Shown here piece after piece: positions 44,209-54,026 of a stretch of 64,000 bases of DNA. Source of the DNA: Aspidapion aeneum (taxonomy: Eukaryota; Arthropoda; Insecta; Coleoptera; Brentidae); the NCBI GenBank assembly GCA_963576565.1, contig OY755042.1:2064001-2128000 (forward strand). The letters are read 5' to 3'. The notes below the pieces were generated by a model. That model was given only the letters and a program-made list of their open reading frames with translations. It did no database searches and was not told where the DNA came from. The position numbers and the translations under genes are program-made. Position 1 is the stretch's first letter. Every line of letters starts with the position of its first letter.

Positions 44209-44235
44209 ATTCACCTGAGGATGGCCCAAAAGGTC
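44209..44235 (+). pseudogene. Hammerhead remnant, array 2 unit 4, core deleted
   Basis: ATTCAC, CTGAGGA and stem II GGCC-CAAAA-GGTC are present, but sequence then jumps to ACTTGTTCCTG. The GAA strand, stem III, C17 and the 3' side of stem I are lost with the 32-bp deletion. It cannot cleave. Confidence 0.85.
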
Positions 44236-44414
44236 ACTTGTTCCTGACTATCAGGACGTGTTCCAGACGGGGATCACTCGTATCCCTGTGATCGACGTTG
44301 GAGATAGTGAAAACCAAACAGTTTTAACAAGTTCCCAACGAAAGCATTAAGCCAGCAGTATAATTCAATGCCGGTAGGGGTATTTTCCCTCGGAGTAGTT
44401 GTTTCTGTTGGTTC

Positions 44415-44955
44415 ACGAATGCTATAATTATTGATTTCTATAAATACATCTGTTGGCATTCGTTGTCTTTGTGTGTAAGCACTGAGGTAAGCACCTATGC
44501 CATTATGCCCTTTTTTAAGAATATTTTCCCTTTTTTTTCTTTTACAATGAACCGAAAACAGCGACAATCAGCTTCGTAATAACATTTTAAAATACCGAAA
44601 AGTTTTTAAATCAACTGGGATACAAGGAACACTGCTAACGGATAAAATTTAAATTGCGTTAATAATGCACAAACCTCACGTAAAAAGTTTCCGCGTCGAA
44701 AAGTTTAAAAGTTTTCGCATAGTTACCAGACTCATAATTGAAGGGATTTTACGGATAAAAAGATTAGTGTCAGTTTGCAAGAAACAGTAAAAAAACTAAT
44801 TTAAACAAAATCCTGGAACTAATTAATAGTCCTTAAAATCGTAAAGTTTACTACCCGTGAATAAAGAAAATAACAATTTTTCATAGCTAATCGGACATAG
44901 AAAGATTTTATTTCTCCACGAGGCGTTAGGCCGAATGGTATAACACAGCCCCAAG
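44415..44955. other. No recognised feature
   Basis: AT-rich; TAGCTAATCGGACATAGAAA near 44886 weakly resembles the SINE-like family. Confidence 0.35.
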
Positions 44956-44957
44956 AC

Positions 44958-45450
44958 GGTCAATTTTATTTATCAATTTTCATTGATCAATACGTATTGA
45001 AGGCGTATCAATGTAGATTTTTATTTGTGTTAGGTATTTTTTCAAACATCAACCAATGGTCTCTCATGCAGATTTAGCCCTTCTTACAAAAGAAGAAAAG
45101 AAAAAGGCGTTGGTCAAAACAATGATTTAAGCTCAAGAATCGTTTTACACATCAACGTTTGCTGAAAAGTCTAATTAGGAGCAAAACAAAATCACGGTCG
45201 GAATTTTTTACTTGCGTCGACCATCACGTAGGTGGTCACTATTCGATATCTGGAACAAAACTGATGCAAATATTGATCAATATACCTCATAAACGTCAAT
45301 ATGAGCATCAATATTGTTTCCATCAATATACTTCAATATAAATTTCTACAATATGCTTTAATGCTGTCAATATGTTTGAAGCTCTCCTAAACGGTCAATA
45401 CAGCCCTTCAATACGTATTGATCAATGCATATTGATTAATAGTATTGACC
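44958..45450. mobile_element. MITE with GGTCAAT...ATTGACC ends
   Basis: Left end GGTCAATTTTATTTATCAAT and right end ATTAATAGTATTGACC form an inverted repeat of about 47 bp that includes TGATCAATACGTATTGAAGG. Total length 493 bp. The interior is rich in ATCAATAT-type words and carries a 60-residue frame without recognisable domain. Target duplication is not clear. Confidence 0.65.
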
Positions 45451-45454
45451 ATCT

Positions 45455-46310
45455 AAGGCCTGCTTAATTTCTCAAGTAAAATTACAAAGTGAAACATAAG
45501 ACATGACTGGCATACTATGTTTTATCCAACAAAGAACTTACTTACTCTAAATTATACGCCTTTGTAATGACGTCACCAGGTGAGAAAAAAACGTATGGCG
45601 TAGATATTTTTGCCAATCAATATTTGTTGTTGGGTTCAATTTTGTTGCACCTGCGGCTCGCTGTATCACATTCTTAAATTAAAGTGCGATTCAAAATGCA
45701 ACTTTAATGAACCTACCTATTTAAAAAATGAATTAATCATAGACACTACTTCTTTTAAAAAGTTTATTGTCACCGCTGTTTATAATATACTAAACAAAGA
45801 TAAACAAAAATGACGTCATTACAAATGCCTATAATTTGGACTATAGTAAGTGTAATATTTATAGTTTACCTGCCTAAAATAACATAAATATATATTATTG
45901 TAACTGTCATGTATTGGATAAATTTTGGAATTGGATAAATTTTTGTATTGGTCTTAGTTCACGAAAACTTTTACAGGGATCGGGAGGTTCGATACTATAC
46001 ACACTACACTACTTTTGACAGCGAATTAATTATTAATAAGATATTAAACTAATTAATTGAAAATTTAAAATTAAATAACTTAATATTTTGATATTTATAA
46101 TACCATCACATGCTAGCTTAAACAGGTTTGATTTCATTTTGATTTAAAAAAATTTCTTTATTAAAATGTGGGGTTAAAATTTTTGATAATCACTGAATGT
46201 TTTTATATCCTATTTTTTGAGGGAAGCGGCATCTTTTTGAGAACCTTTTTTAGTCATGTGACCTTTGGAATCGTGAAAAACCCGAGGGGTGGATCGGTAT
46301 TTCTTTTTGG
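45455..46310. other. No recognised feature
   Basis: AT-rich; short frames at 45610-45813 and 46168-46377 lack domains. Confidence 0.4.
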
Positions 46311-46314
46311 TGTA

Positions 46315-46410
46315 CAGGTTAGGGGAAATACCAGGAAATACCAGGAAATACTTGGGAAGTACTGGGAAATATACTAGGAAATACCAGAAAATACCTCAGG
46401 CAATACCATA
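46315..46410 (+). repeat. GGAAATACCA minisatellite
   Basis: Eight or so imperfect 10-12 bp units (GGAAATACCA). The upstream CCCGAGGGGTGG and the unit recur at 49793-49890, showing a second diverged copy of the same repeat. Confidence 0.75.
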
Positions 46411-46684
46411 AGTATTTGGTGTACAAACATCGGCGATCGAGCCACCTCTCGGAAAAACCATGGAGACGCTAAACACTATTTCGGTAAAATCGATGAAATA
46501 AACAGCTGCGTTTTAAATTAGAACAGATGATATGCTGGGAAGCCTAATTCGAAAAAGGTCTTCTTTGTTCTCTCACACAATGTTGTAATTGGAACGCATT
46601 TATCCAATGACTTATCGCCTTAAAATGTGCGTAAAAACAGTGGTTGGTTCATCAACCTGAGGAGACGTCTTGGTGTTGTTTTTT

Positions 46685-46849
46685 AGCTCACACATATACT
46701 ATACTATAGTAGTGTGAGCTTTGGTGATCCTAATTTTTTCGAGAAAAAAAAAGTTGCTCCGATTTCAAAAATTTTTATATATCTTTGCGTTTCAGATGAT
46801 TTTGAAACTTTTTTGTTGCGCCGTCTGTCTGTCTGTCTGTCTGTCTGTA

Positions 46850-46880
<31 letters not shown>

Positions 46881-47441
46881 ATGTCTGTAACGACCAACGC
46901 GCATAACTCAAAAACCGCTTGGCCGATTTTAATGAAATTTGGTACCTAGGCTGGGTTTTGGGCCGAGATGGTCCCATTTAAAAATGAACAAAATCCACCG
47001 AGCACAAACCAAATAAAAGGGTGGGGGTTGATTTCAAAAATTAGAGTTTATGTGAAAATATGGCGTGTGTGATATCAAACGAAAGGTAATTGAGTCTGCA
47101 GTTAAACAAAATACATTTTAATTTATTTAAAAAAAAGGGTGGGGGTATATTTTAAAAATTAGAGTTTAAGTGAAAATATTGCGTGTGTGATATCAAACGA
47201 AAGGTAATTGAGTCCGGAGTTTAACAAAATACATTTTAGTTTTTTGTTTTTTTTAAGGGTGGGGGTAGATTTCAAAAATTTGAGTTTAAGTCAAAACATG
47301 GCTTGTGTGGTATCAAACAAAAGGTAATTTAGTCTGGAGTTAAATAAAATATATTTCAGTTTTTAGTTATATTAGCTCACACGTACACTATAACTATAGT
47401 ACCTAGTGTGAGCTTAGGGGCCCATATATTGGCAGAGTATT
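46685..47441 (+). mobile_element. Hairpin-ended (CTGT) element, copy 2
   Basis: Palindromic ends at 46685-46720 and 47372-47414. The (CTGT)n tract of about 70 bp lies at 46818-46890, followed by CGATTTTAATGAAATTTGGT. Three tandem units of about 105 bp with GGTGGGGGTAGATTTC and ATCAAACGAAAGGTAATTGA lie at about 47025-47345. Non-coding. Confidence 0.85.
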
Positions 47442-47444
47442 TTA

Positions 47445-47690
47445 ATAGATACAGCGTAAATAAATACGTCTCTATTGAGCCAAACTTTTTTTTCGTTTCA
47501 GAGATCAACAAAGGTTTTTATACTCTGTAATAGGTAATACGAGAGTTGTCTTTTAAGTTTTGCATAATATACAGCTGGAATAAAACAGTAGATAACTTTT
47601 AAAGGCTTTATTGTTTCTCGAAGTATTCTACACAAAAATGTATACACTTTTGCATGCGTTCCAACCAGTTGTCATAGCTATAATATCACT
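47445..47690. other. Spacer, possibly the 3' end of the mariner copy
   Basis: AT-rich sequence between the (CTGT) element and the mariner pseudogene; terminal inverted repeats of the mariner could not be found. Confidence 0.35.
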
Positions 47691-47739
47691 CGTTTTGTTG
47701 GTACTCTCAAAATTGTATTCTTAAAGTCGTCGACTGCTT

Positions 47740-48620
47740 TCTCTGGCGACTAAAATCTTTGACCAAGCACTCCATTCTTGATTTTCGCAAAAGTATAGAA
47801 ATCGTTAAGACTTAGGTCGGGACTGTATGAAGGATTGACCAACAATTCGACGTTTAGTTGGGTTAAACATTTAATGCTTTTTTGTGCTTTGGGTGAACTT
47901 GTATTATTTTGGTGGAGGATGATTCGTCGTTCGGGGTTTGTTTTTCCAAGCTCAGCGATGACTTTCGGCAAAAAAATTTTGATGTACCAATCGGCAGTAA
48001 CAGTTCTTTGATCTTCCAGAGGAAACGTTGCTACATGACTTGCTTTTGAGATAAATATCGCGATCATCTTTGTGGATACACTTTAAAAACAGATGACTTT
48101 TGTTAGCTTTTCTTCATTTTGGAATACCCAGACAGACGACTGACTTTTATTTTCGGGTTCATATAAGTAAGTCATCACCATTGACAATGCTGCACGCGTT
48201 TTTTGAGTTTTCCGCCTCAAAGCGGTCTAGCGTTTTCTGACATCAATTGACATTAGCTTCGTTCTTGTCTTCGGATAACAGATGCGGTATCCAGCGGGAA
48301 ACTAATTTTCTTACCCCTAATTAATCATGGAAAATTTTTTGATTAAGGTCTTTGAAATCCCCAATAAAACCCTAATCTCACGATGTGTCACATGTCAATC
48401 TTACATGATGAGCATGCGCACAGCATCGATGTTTTCCTGGGTGACAGCTGTTTTTGGTGCCCCTCGCCTTGGATCGTGGCTAAAGCTAATCCTTCCACGA
48501 ATTCTCCATACCAACGAGAAACTGATTAATATATTGCTTGATTACCGAAAACAGAAATCAACTCGGCAAGGTGTCCTTGCTGAGATAATTTCCTTCAAAG
48601 TTTGTAAAATGTTATAGCCC
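47740..48620 (-). pseudogene. mariner transposase pseudogene
   Basis: On the minus strand the N-terminal part near 48400-48520 reads DPRRGAPKTAVTQENIDAVR and HVTHREIRVLLGIS, the mariner helix-turn-helix region. VNGDDLLI near 48180 matches the block with catalytic D1. The frame 47750-48067 has PLEDQRTVTADWYIK, RRIILHQNNTSSPKA and YSPDLSLNDF. In mariners the second catalytic Asp sits in HHDNA; here it is HQNNT, so D2 is Asn. The third Asp (NDF) is kept at D34D spacing. Stops and frame breaks occur throughout. The long plus-strand frame at 48327-48617 is a shadow. Confidence 0.85.
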
Positions 48621-48696
48621 GAAAATGTTCTCGGTTTAATTTCATTTTTTGACTGATTTTTTGACTCAAAAAATTCAGTGTAGCTATAAAACTATA

Positions 48697-49585
48697 GGCG
48701 AGTTTGTAAAGTAATTTAATTTTGCTCACCGATTACATCGGTTTTTTGACATATGACGTTTGACGTTCATTTGACATTTTCATTCGGTGAGTCCGATGAA
48801 CACTAGATAATAAAAAAGAACGCGATGAATCAGATATCTAAACCTCGCTTTTTTCGATTTTGATTTATTTTCTAAAAGATTAATACATGGCATGCCGCGG
48901 TATGATGATATCCCAATTTTAAAAACAAAATAAAAAACAGGATTTAAATGTTATTTAAAGTTTTTTTTAGGCTTTTGTTAAGGTAAGCCTTTGTGCCTTT
49001 GTATAGATTAGGTTAGGATTAGGATGAGGAATTTTACTTGAAAAATTTACTCTAATTTAAAACAACTAAAACTCATTTATTTTAAAAATTCATATTAGCA
49101 TATAAACTTAGCATAAAATAATAATGGTAAAGGGCTCTCAAGATTAAGTTCTTCTGCTCTCTAGAATAAATTAATAATAAGTTTGTAAAATGTAAATGAT
49201 TTTATAAAAATTTTATCTGGTATATAAATAAAGAAATTGAAATTAACGCCACATCTTCATCTTCCGAGTTTGGAGTCACTATTTATATCTTTTAAGATGA
49301 CCATCGAAACTTTGTTTACCACACCGTGGAGCAGTTAACAAAAAAAAAACAACAAAAAAGATTACACAGCCGAAAAAAAAAACAAACAATTTTTGACGTA
49401 TTTGACATCCATCGAAGATTGCTCACCGACTCTCAGGGTCGGTGAGCATTGATGCCATTAAATGGTGCCTTGGTGAAATTCATCAGATAATTTACGAACC
49501 CGATGGATTTCAACGAATTGCACTGATTAATTAAAAACTTGATTGTTGTCATCGATGAGCTCATCGATGCCTTTACGAACTCGCC
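48697..49585. mobile_element. 889-bp DNA element with CTATA target duplication
   Basis: Terminal inverted repeats GGCGAGTTTGTAAAG and CTTTACGAACTCGCC (one mismatch in 15) are flanked by CTATA on both sides (48692-48696, 49586-49590). Subterminal GCTCACCGATTACATCGG and CTCACCGACTCTCAGGGTCG form further inverted motifs. No transposase frame. The 5-bp duplication does not fit Tc1/mariner or hAT; class left open. Confidence 0.75.
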
Positions 49586-49591
49586 CTATAT

Positions 49592-50435
49592 TTATCGCAC
49601 TGACGTTTTGAATTTAGGTTAGGTAAAAATTGAGGTTAAGTTTTAGTAACGACATTCGATCAGTGTCGCCCTCTATGTTATGAGTTATGACGTTATTCCA
49701 TTAAAATATATCCAAGGTAATCCTAACCTAACTTATAACCTTACAACTTGTAGCAAACCTATTCTAACCTGACCAGACACCACCCTTGGCTTTTTTCCCG
49801 AGGGGTGGCTCGGGAAATTTGAGGAAATAGTGGGAAATACCAGGAAATGCCGTAGGTATTATACCGTAGGTATTTCATCAAACCAAAAATGTACCCAATG
49901 GACAGGTTAGGATAGTTTTTTAATTAATTTTTTAAGTATAGGTATACCACTTAATTTCAACCTCTCACAAAAGAGGCAGGGGGGTATAGTTTAAAAAATC
50001 ATATTCAACTGATTTTCTTGTGTATTTGCTACAAATCTCGAGAATGAATCGTCCTCGGTTTGATGAATCAAAAAATTTCCTCACACACATTTTGAGTCGA
50101 TACATTCGTACCGATTTCGGCACTGCGTAGGAGACAAAATGAAGAATGCTGTTTGAAATACGCGACCCAGGGTGCCCTAAATGGCGCGACAAGAACCGCC
50201 TGCGATTTTGCAGTAAGACTTGAACTCAAACTGGCCTTTTTTTGTTTCAAGTATTCGGTTAATATTTTCATAGCCGCTTAGGCTGAATTGAAAGTCTAGA
50301 CTTCTTATCAAATTTCTAAGTCCACTTCAATAACAGAAAAATCTGACAAGACAGTTTTAGGCATAACATTTTATGTTATCAACATCAGTAATTGCTATAT
50401 TGTTCTTTTAGCCCACCGCTTCGGCTATATCGCTA
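49592..50435. other. Unassigned stretch with a diverged GGAAATACCA repeat
   Basis: 49793-49890 repeats the CCCGAGGGGTGG plus GGAAATACCA pattern of 46285-46410. The 75-residue minus-strand frame at 49965-50192 could be a retroelement scrap but shows no motif I recognise. Confidence 0.35.
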
Positions 50436-51151
50436 TTTTAGTACACACATATACTATACTATAGTTGTGTGAGCTATGCTATGGTGGTCCTAATTTTTTC
50501 GAGAAAAAAAAAGTTGCTCCGATTTCAAATTTTTTTATATATCTTTGCGTTTCAGATGATTTTGAAACTTTTTTGTGGCGCCGTCTGTCTCTCTGTCTGT
50601 CTGTATGTCTGTATGTCTGTCTGTAAAGACCAACGCGCATAACTCAAAAACCGCTTGGCCGATTTTAATGAAATTTGGTGCCTGGGCTGGGTCTTCGGTC
50701 GAGATGGTCCCATTTAAAAATGAACAAAATCCATCAAACACAAACCAATTAAAAGGGTGGGGGTAGATTTCAAAATTAGAGTTTTAGTTAGTTTATGTGA
50801 AAATATGGCGTGTGTGATATCAAACAAAAGGTAATTGAGTCTGGAGTTAAACAAAATACATTTTAATTTATTTTAAAAAAGTGGTGGGGGTATATTTCAA
50901 AAATTAGAGTTTAAGTGAAAATGTGGCGTGTGTGATATCAAACGAAAGGTAATTGAGTCCGGAGTTTAACAAAATACATTTTAGTTTTTGTTTTTTTTAA
51001 GGGTGGGGGTAGATTACAAAAATTTGAGTTTAAGTCAAAACATGGCTTGTGTGGTATCAAACAAAAGGTAATTTAGTCTGGAGTTGAATAAAATATATTT
51101 CAGTTTTTAGTTATATTAGCTCACACTTACACTATAACTATAGTACCTAGT

Positions 51152-51361
51152 ATAGGTAAATTTAGTGGGAATAAGGACACTGTTGTTCTGGTAAATATAA
51201 GTTTTAATCCATCGGTAACGTTTCGACAATGGTTTTTGTCTTCATCAGACCTTCGAAAACGTTACCGATGGATTAAAACGTATATTTACCAGAACAATAG
51301 TGTCCTTATTCCCACTAAATTTACCTATAGTTGCATTGCAAGGACTTGATAAGTTTACCAA
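51152..51361 (-). mobile_element. 210-bp foldback retro-insertion with 12-bp target duplication
   Basis: Flanked by ATAGTACCTAGT at 51140-51151 and 51362-51373. Positions 51152-51330 are a near-perfect inverted repeat (TAGGTAAATTTAGTGGGAAT pairs with its complement near 51312-51330). A 30-bp tail follows, ending CCAAA. The loop side holds a hammerhead motif. The plan (short, non-coding, foldback, ribozyme, 12-bp duplication) parallels 13280-13830 and the Penelope terminal repeats, so mobilisation by Penelope is inferred. Confidence 0.8.
51214..51251 (-). ncRNA. Hammerhead ribozyme motif in the 210-bp foldback
   Basis: Minus strand: stem I GGT/ACC (51251-51249 with 51216-51214), canonical CTGATGA (51248-51242), one extra A, stem II GACAA-AAACCA-TTGTC fully paired, GAA (51224-51222), self-complementary ACGT and T as base 17. 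Stem III has no loop, so activity would need a dimer. The core is complete. Confidence 0.72.
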
Positions 51362-51594
51362 ATAGTACCTAGTGTGAGCTTAGGGGCCCATATATTGGCA
51401 GAGTATTTAAATATCTAGCAACCAAGGTAATTATACCTTATTTAAATTTGCTCGTCCTGTTCCTTTTAATTTACTTATTGACCTTGTTCAAGTTTTAAAA
51501 TTATAAGATGTGCCAAAAAATAACGTGGATTTAATTTTGGCTGTATTTTTTACCCTCTGTTTGATTTTTGTGATGTTGGTATTTGTGAAAAGCT

Positions 51595-52090
51595 ACACAG
51601 AAAAAAAATGTCTTCAGTCAATGCAAATTGCTTTCCTATGCACGAAGACGATATTTTCTTAACAAAAAAAACTATTCTCTTGAACTGCTGGTTTGCGTTG
51701 AAAATAAAAATTGCCTTTATCCAAGAAAATTGATTTGTTTTGAATGGAAACGGCTATCTTCTTGTTTTGTGTTTTCTAGTATTATGGAATAAATCGCCAT
51801 TGTCGTTTTAAGATGCCGGATATTTTATGTTCAAAAATTAAAAGTCTTTCGGCAAAGTAAAGCATTATTTGTGTTAAGAAGATATTAGTAAGACATTTTA
51901 TATCTTGCTTCAAAACCACTTTTTCTTCGCTAAAGGCAGTTTGTTTTAAACCAAAACAATTTACCAAGACAATTATTTTTCTTTCCCAAAACAAGCGGTT
52001 TGCTTAGATGAAAAGAAAACAATTTGTTCGGAGACTTTTCCTTACTACCTGACTACTTTTCTTAGCTGAAGAACTTCTTTTTTTCTGTGT
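51595..52090. mobile_element. MITE with ACACAGAAAAAAA ends
   Basis: Left end ACACAGAAAAAAAATGTCTT and right end CTTCTTTTTTTCTGTGT form an inverted repeat about 500 bp apart. Internal GCAAATTGCTTTCCTATGCA and CGAAGACGATATTTTCTT resemble the element at 54027-55266. No coding capacity. Confidence 0.55.
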
Positions 52091-52329
52091 AAGGCCTAAG
52101 CTACATGACTTTTCTTTTAAAATTGACATTTCTGTATAATCCCTCTCTAATTTTTTTTTAAACGTAGGCCAAAAGGTTAGTTATAAACTGAGAAAATTGA
52201 CTAAGACATAATAAATTTTAGGTGCTGCTTAAATCCTTTGTGTATCGTAGTTTAAAAAAACGGTTGTTTTTATTATTTTATAGATTTGTCAGTCTATTCA
52301 ATTTTTACGGTAAGGACAAAAAGTTATTA

Positions 52330-52588
52330 GGGACCTATTGCAATAAAGCCAGGCACTATATTGACAGTTTCGCATTACAAACTGACAGTTGATCTTTCAA
52401 AATTGACATACCAAAATCAAATGTATAAATCCCGTCGTTTATTTTCCATTAATAGTGGCGTCACTAATAAATCCGGCTCGTATAATACACAAAGGCCTAA
52501 TTTTGAAAGGACACACTGTTCTTATAATGAAAAACTGTCAATATAGGGCCTGGCACAATTTGTGCCGGCCACTATTGCAATAGGTCCC
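52330..52588. mobile_element. GGGACCTATTGCAATA MITE, complete copy 1
   Basis: Terminal inverted repeats GGGACCTATTGCAATAAAGC and GCAATAGGTCCC with GCCAGGCAC/GTGCCGGCC inside, flanked by TA on both sides. 259 bp, non-coding. TA duplication suggests Tc1/mariner-type mobilisation. Other copies: 61912-62187 and a solo end at 5596-5629. Confidence 0.85.
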
Positions 52589-52594
52589 TATTAT

Positions 52595-53435
52595 GTTGTA
52601 TCTTAAATTTGTAGTTTTGGTAAAATCCAAGAGAATATTTGCTACTGTGCTACAGTTCAACCAATCAAAGACGCATTTAAGTCAAATAGATCATCAATTG
52701 ATTATAATAATTATTTAATTTAAATACTCGAGCATTTTATTAAAATATCTATTAGTCAAAGATGTAATGTATTTACATTAAATATGCGAAAATTGTTAAT
52801 TGAAGTCAGTCGTGATTAGCTTAAATACACAGGTACTCTGCCTTTCATAAAAAAACGCATTCATGCATTTTCCCTATCCCGCAAAATTTAGATTTACAAT
52901 AGTGTATGCATTCCATTGATTTTCACAATAATTTATAAAATCAAAAATTTCGCAGATTTACATAAGTAGAAAATATCACTCGAGTTATACAAAACGGCTG
53001 GTCTATAAGGAAAGCGGCCACTCATTTTATGGTTGATAAAATGACGATAATACAGTTAAATGGAAAAAGCGTTGGATACAAAATATTTCGACGGATAGAA
53101 AACATGGATCGACGAAAGACTGTAAGTTTCGAGATACAAGATGAAACGCTTATCGACCACCCCAAACGAAATCATTTTGCATCGTCGGTTAAAGCAGCAA
53201 ATGTTTCACATTTCCTTATCAACTATTATTGGAAGGTTTAAAAATCTGTAATTTCCTGTAAACTTACTGCTAAAAACCTTAAACGAAAGAACAAGAACAG
53301 GCCAAGGTCATTCTTGCACCAGATAATGTTCCTCATGATAACGACTTCTGTCATGTTCGAGCAGCAAAAAAATTTTAATGTATCGTCCACCAAATTCTAT
53401 ATTTAACTCAGAATACCAAATTAAGAAAGCTGGAC
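52595..53435. other. No confident feature
   Basis: A plus-strand 70-residue frame at 53029-53241 lies upstream of the Tc1 fragment and might be its N-terminal part. It shows no clear helix-turn-helix, so it is not called. Confidence 0.3.
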
Positions 53436-53439
53436 ATTT

Positions 53440-53705
53440 TTCTGTTGGGTTGGTTTAGCACTAGAGGTGTGTTTTGGCAAATCGAAGAAAGATTCAACAG
53501 TGAACGTTACGTTAAGATGGTATGTTACACAATTGTCCCATGCACACTCCTAATGTTGTTTGGCAGTGGTTTCAAAAAAATAATAATATTGAGACTCGTC
53601 TTTGGGCATCCTGATCTCAATCCAATAGAAAATGTATTGACCGACTTGTCAAAATTATTTGCCAAAGGAACTAGAGACCACAAAATACTGATTAGAAATT
53701 TAAGC
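53440..53705 (+). pseudogene. Tc1-like transposase fragment
   Basis: The frame contains GWFSTRGVFWQIEERFNSER, like the GCFSxxGVGxLxxIDGxM region after the first catalytic Asp. GHPDLNPIENV follows; it matches the SPDLNPIENLW block with catalytic D and E. About 60 residues between them, including the second part of the core, are shortened. A C-rich stretch follows. Dead copy. Confidence 0.7.
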
Positions 53706-54026
53706 CCCTCCCCCCCCCACTAGATTTTAAACTATTTTATTGTTTTATTTTGTTGTTTTAATTAATATTTAGTTTTTAGTTGTTTTTCTCCAAATGCGTA
53801 TTTCCGATCCATTGATAATTAGTCTTTTACAGTAAAGATTTTAATAGAATATATTTATTTGCTGTTTCAATGGTGAATTTTGGTATTAATATTAAATTAA
53901 GACATTTTTTGTGTTATGGAGGCATAATTATTTTTTACCTAACTGCAGTAGGGCGAAAGGTAGTGTCACTTAACTCGAGAAATTTGAGTACTGTATACAG
54001 TGTATAAAGGGACATCTATTTTTATA

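Larger units (their letters stand above)
43271..44413 (+). repeat. Hammerhead-bearing satellite, array 2 (272-276 bp units, about 4.2 units)
   Basis: The landmark ATGCCGGTAGGGGTATTTTC starts at 43308, 43584, 43856, 44128 and 44368, giving periods 276, 272, 272 and 240. The 276 period reflects a 4-bp insertion in unit 1 (CCATCCCTG). The 240 period reflects a 32-bp deletion in unit 4 that removes the ribozyme core. Three intact hammerheads are present. The 84-residue frames (start MPVGVFSLGV) span most of a unit but the period is not a multiple of three. They read through the ribozyme, so I do not call them genes. Confidence 0.93.
50440..51408 (+). mobile_element. Hairpin-ended (CTGT) element, copy 3, with nested insertion
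   Basis: Starts with a palindromic end at 50440-50474, contains about 45 bp of (CTGT)n at 50584-50625, and has the same conserved blocks as copy 2. Its right hairpin is split by the 210-bp insertion at 51152-51361. Confidence 0.85.

Noticed and set aside
46640..46680. CTGAGGA near 46658 as another hammerhead
   Set aside because: No stem II and no GAA strand follow at a suitable distance.
46704..46977. Thr/Asp/Arg/Gln-rich frames near 46.7-47.0 and 50.5-50.8 kb
   Set aside because: Translations of the (CTGT) microsatellite in the hairpin-ended element.
48327..48617. 96-residue plus-strand open frame
   Set aside because: It lies antisense to the mariner N-terminal region, which explains the open reading frame.
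49005..49030. Telomere-like TTAGGTTAGGATTAGGA near 49008 and similar words near 49615 and 49733
   Set aside because: Only two or three TTAGG-like units each, imperfect and scattered; no interstitial telomere array.
52066..52095. CTGAAGA at 52066 as a hammerhead core
   Set aside because: It is followed by a T run that forms the MITE terminus; no GAA strand or stem III.
53029..53241. 70-residue frame as a Tc1 N-terminal DNA-binding region
   Set aside because: No recognisable paired-type helices; distance to the Tc1 fragment and frame do not support a joint gene.
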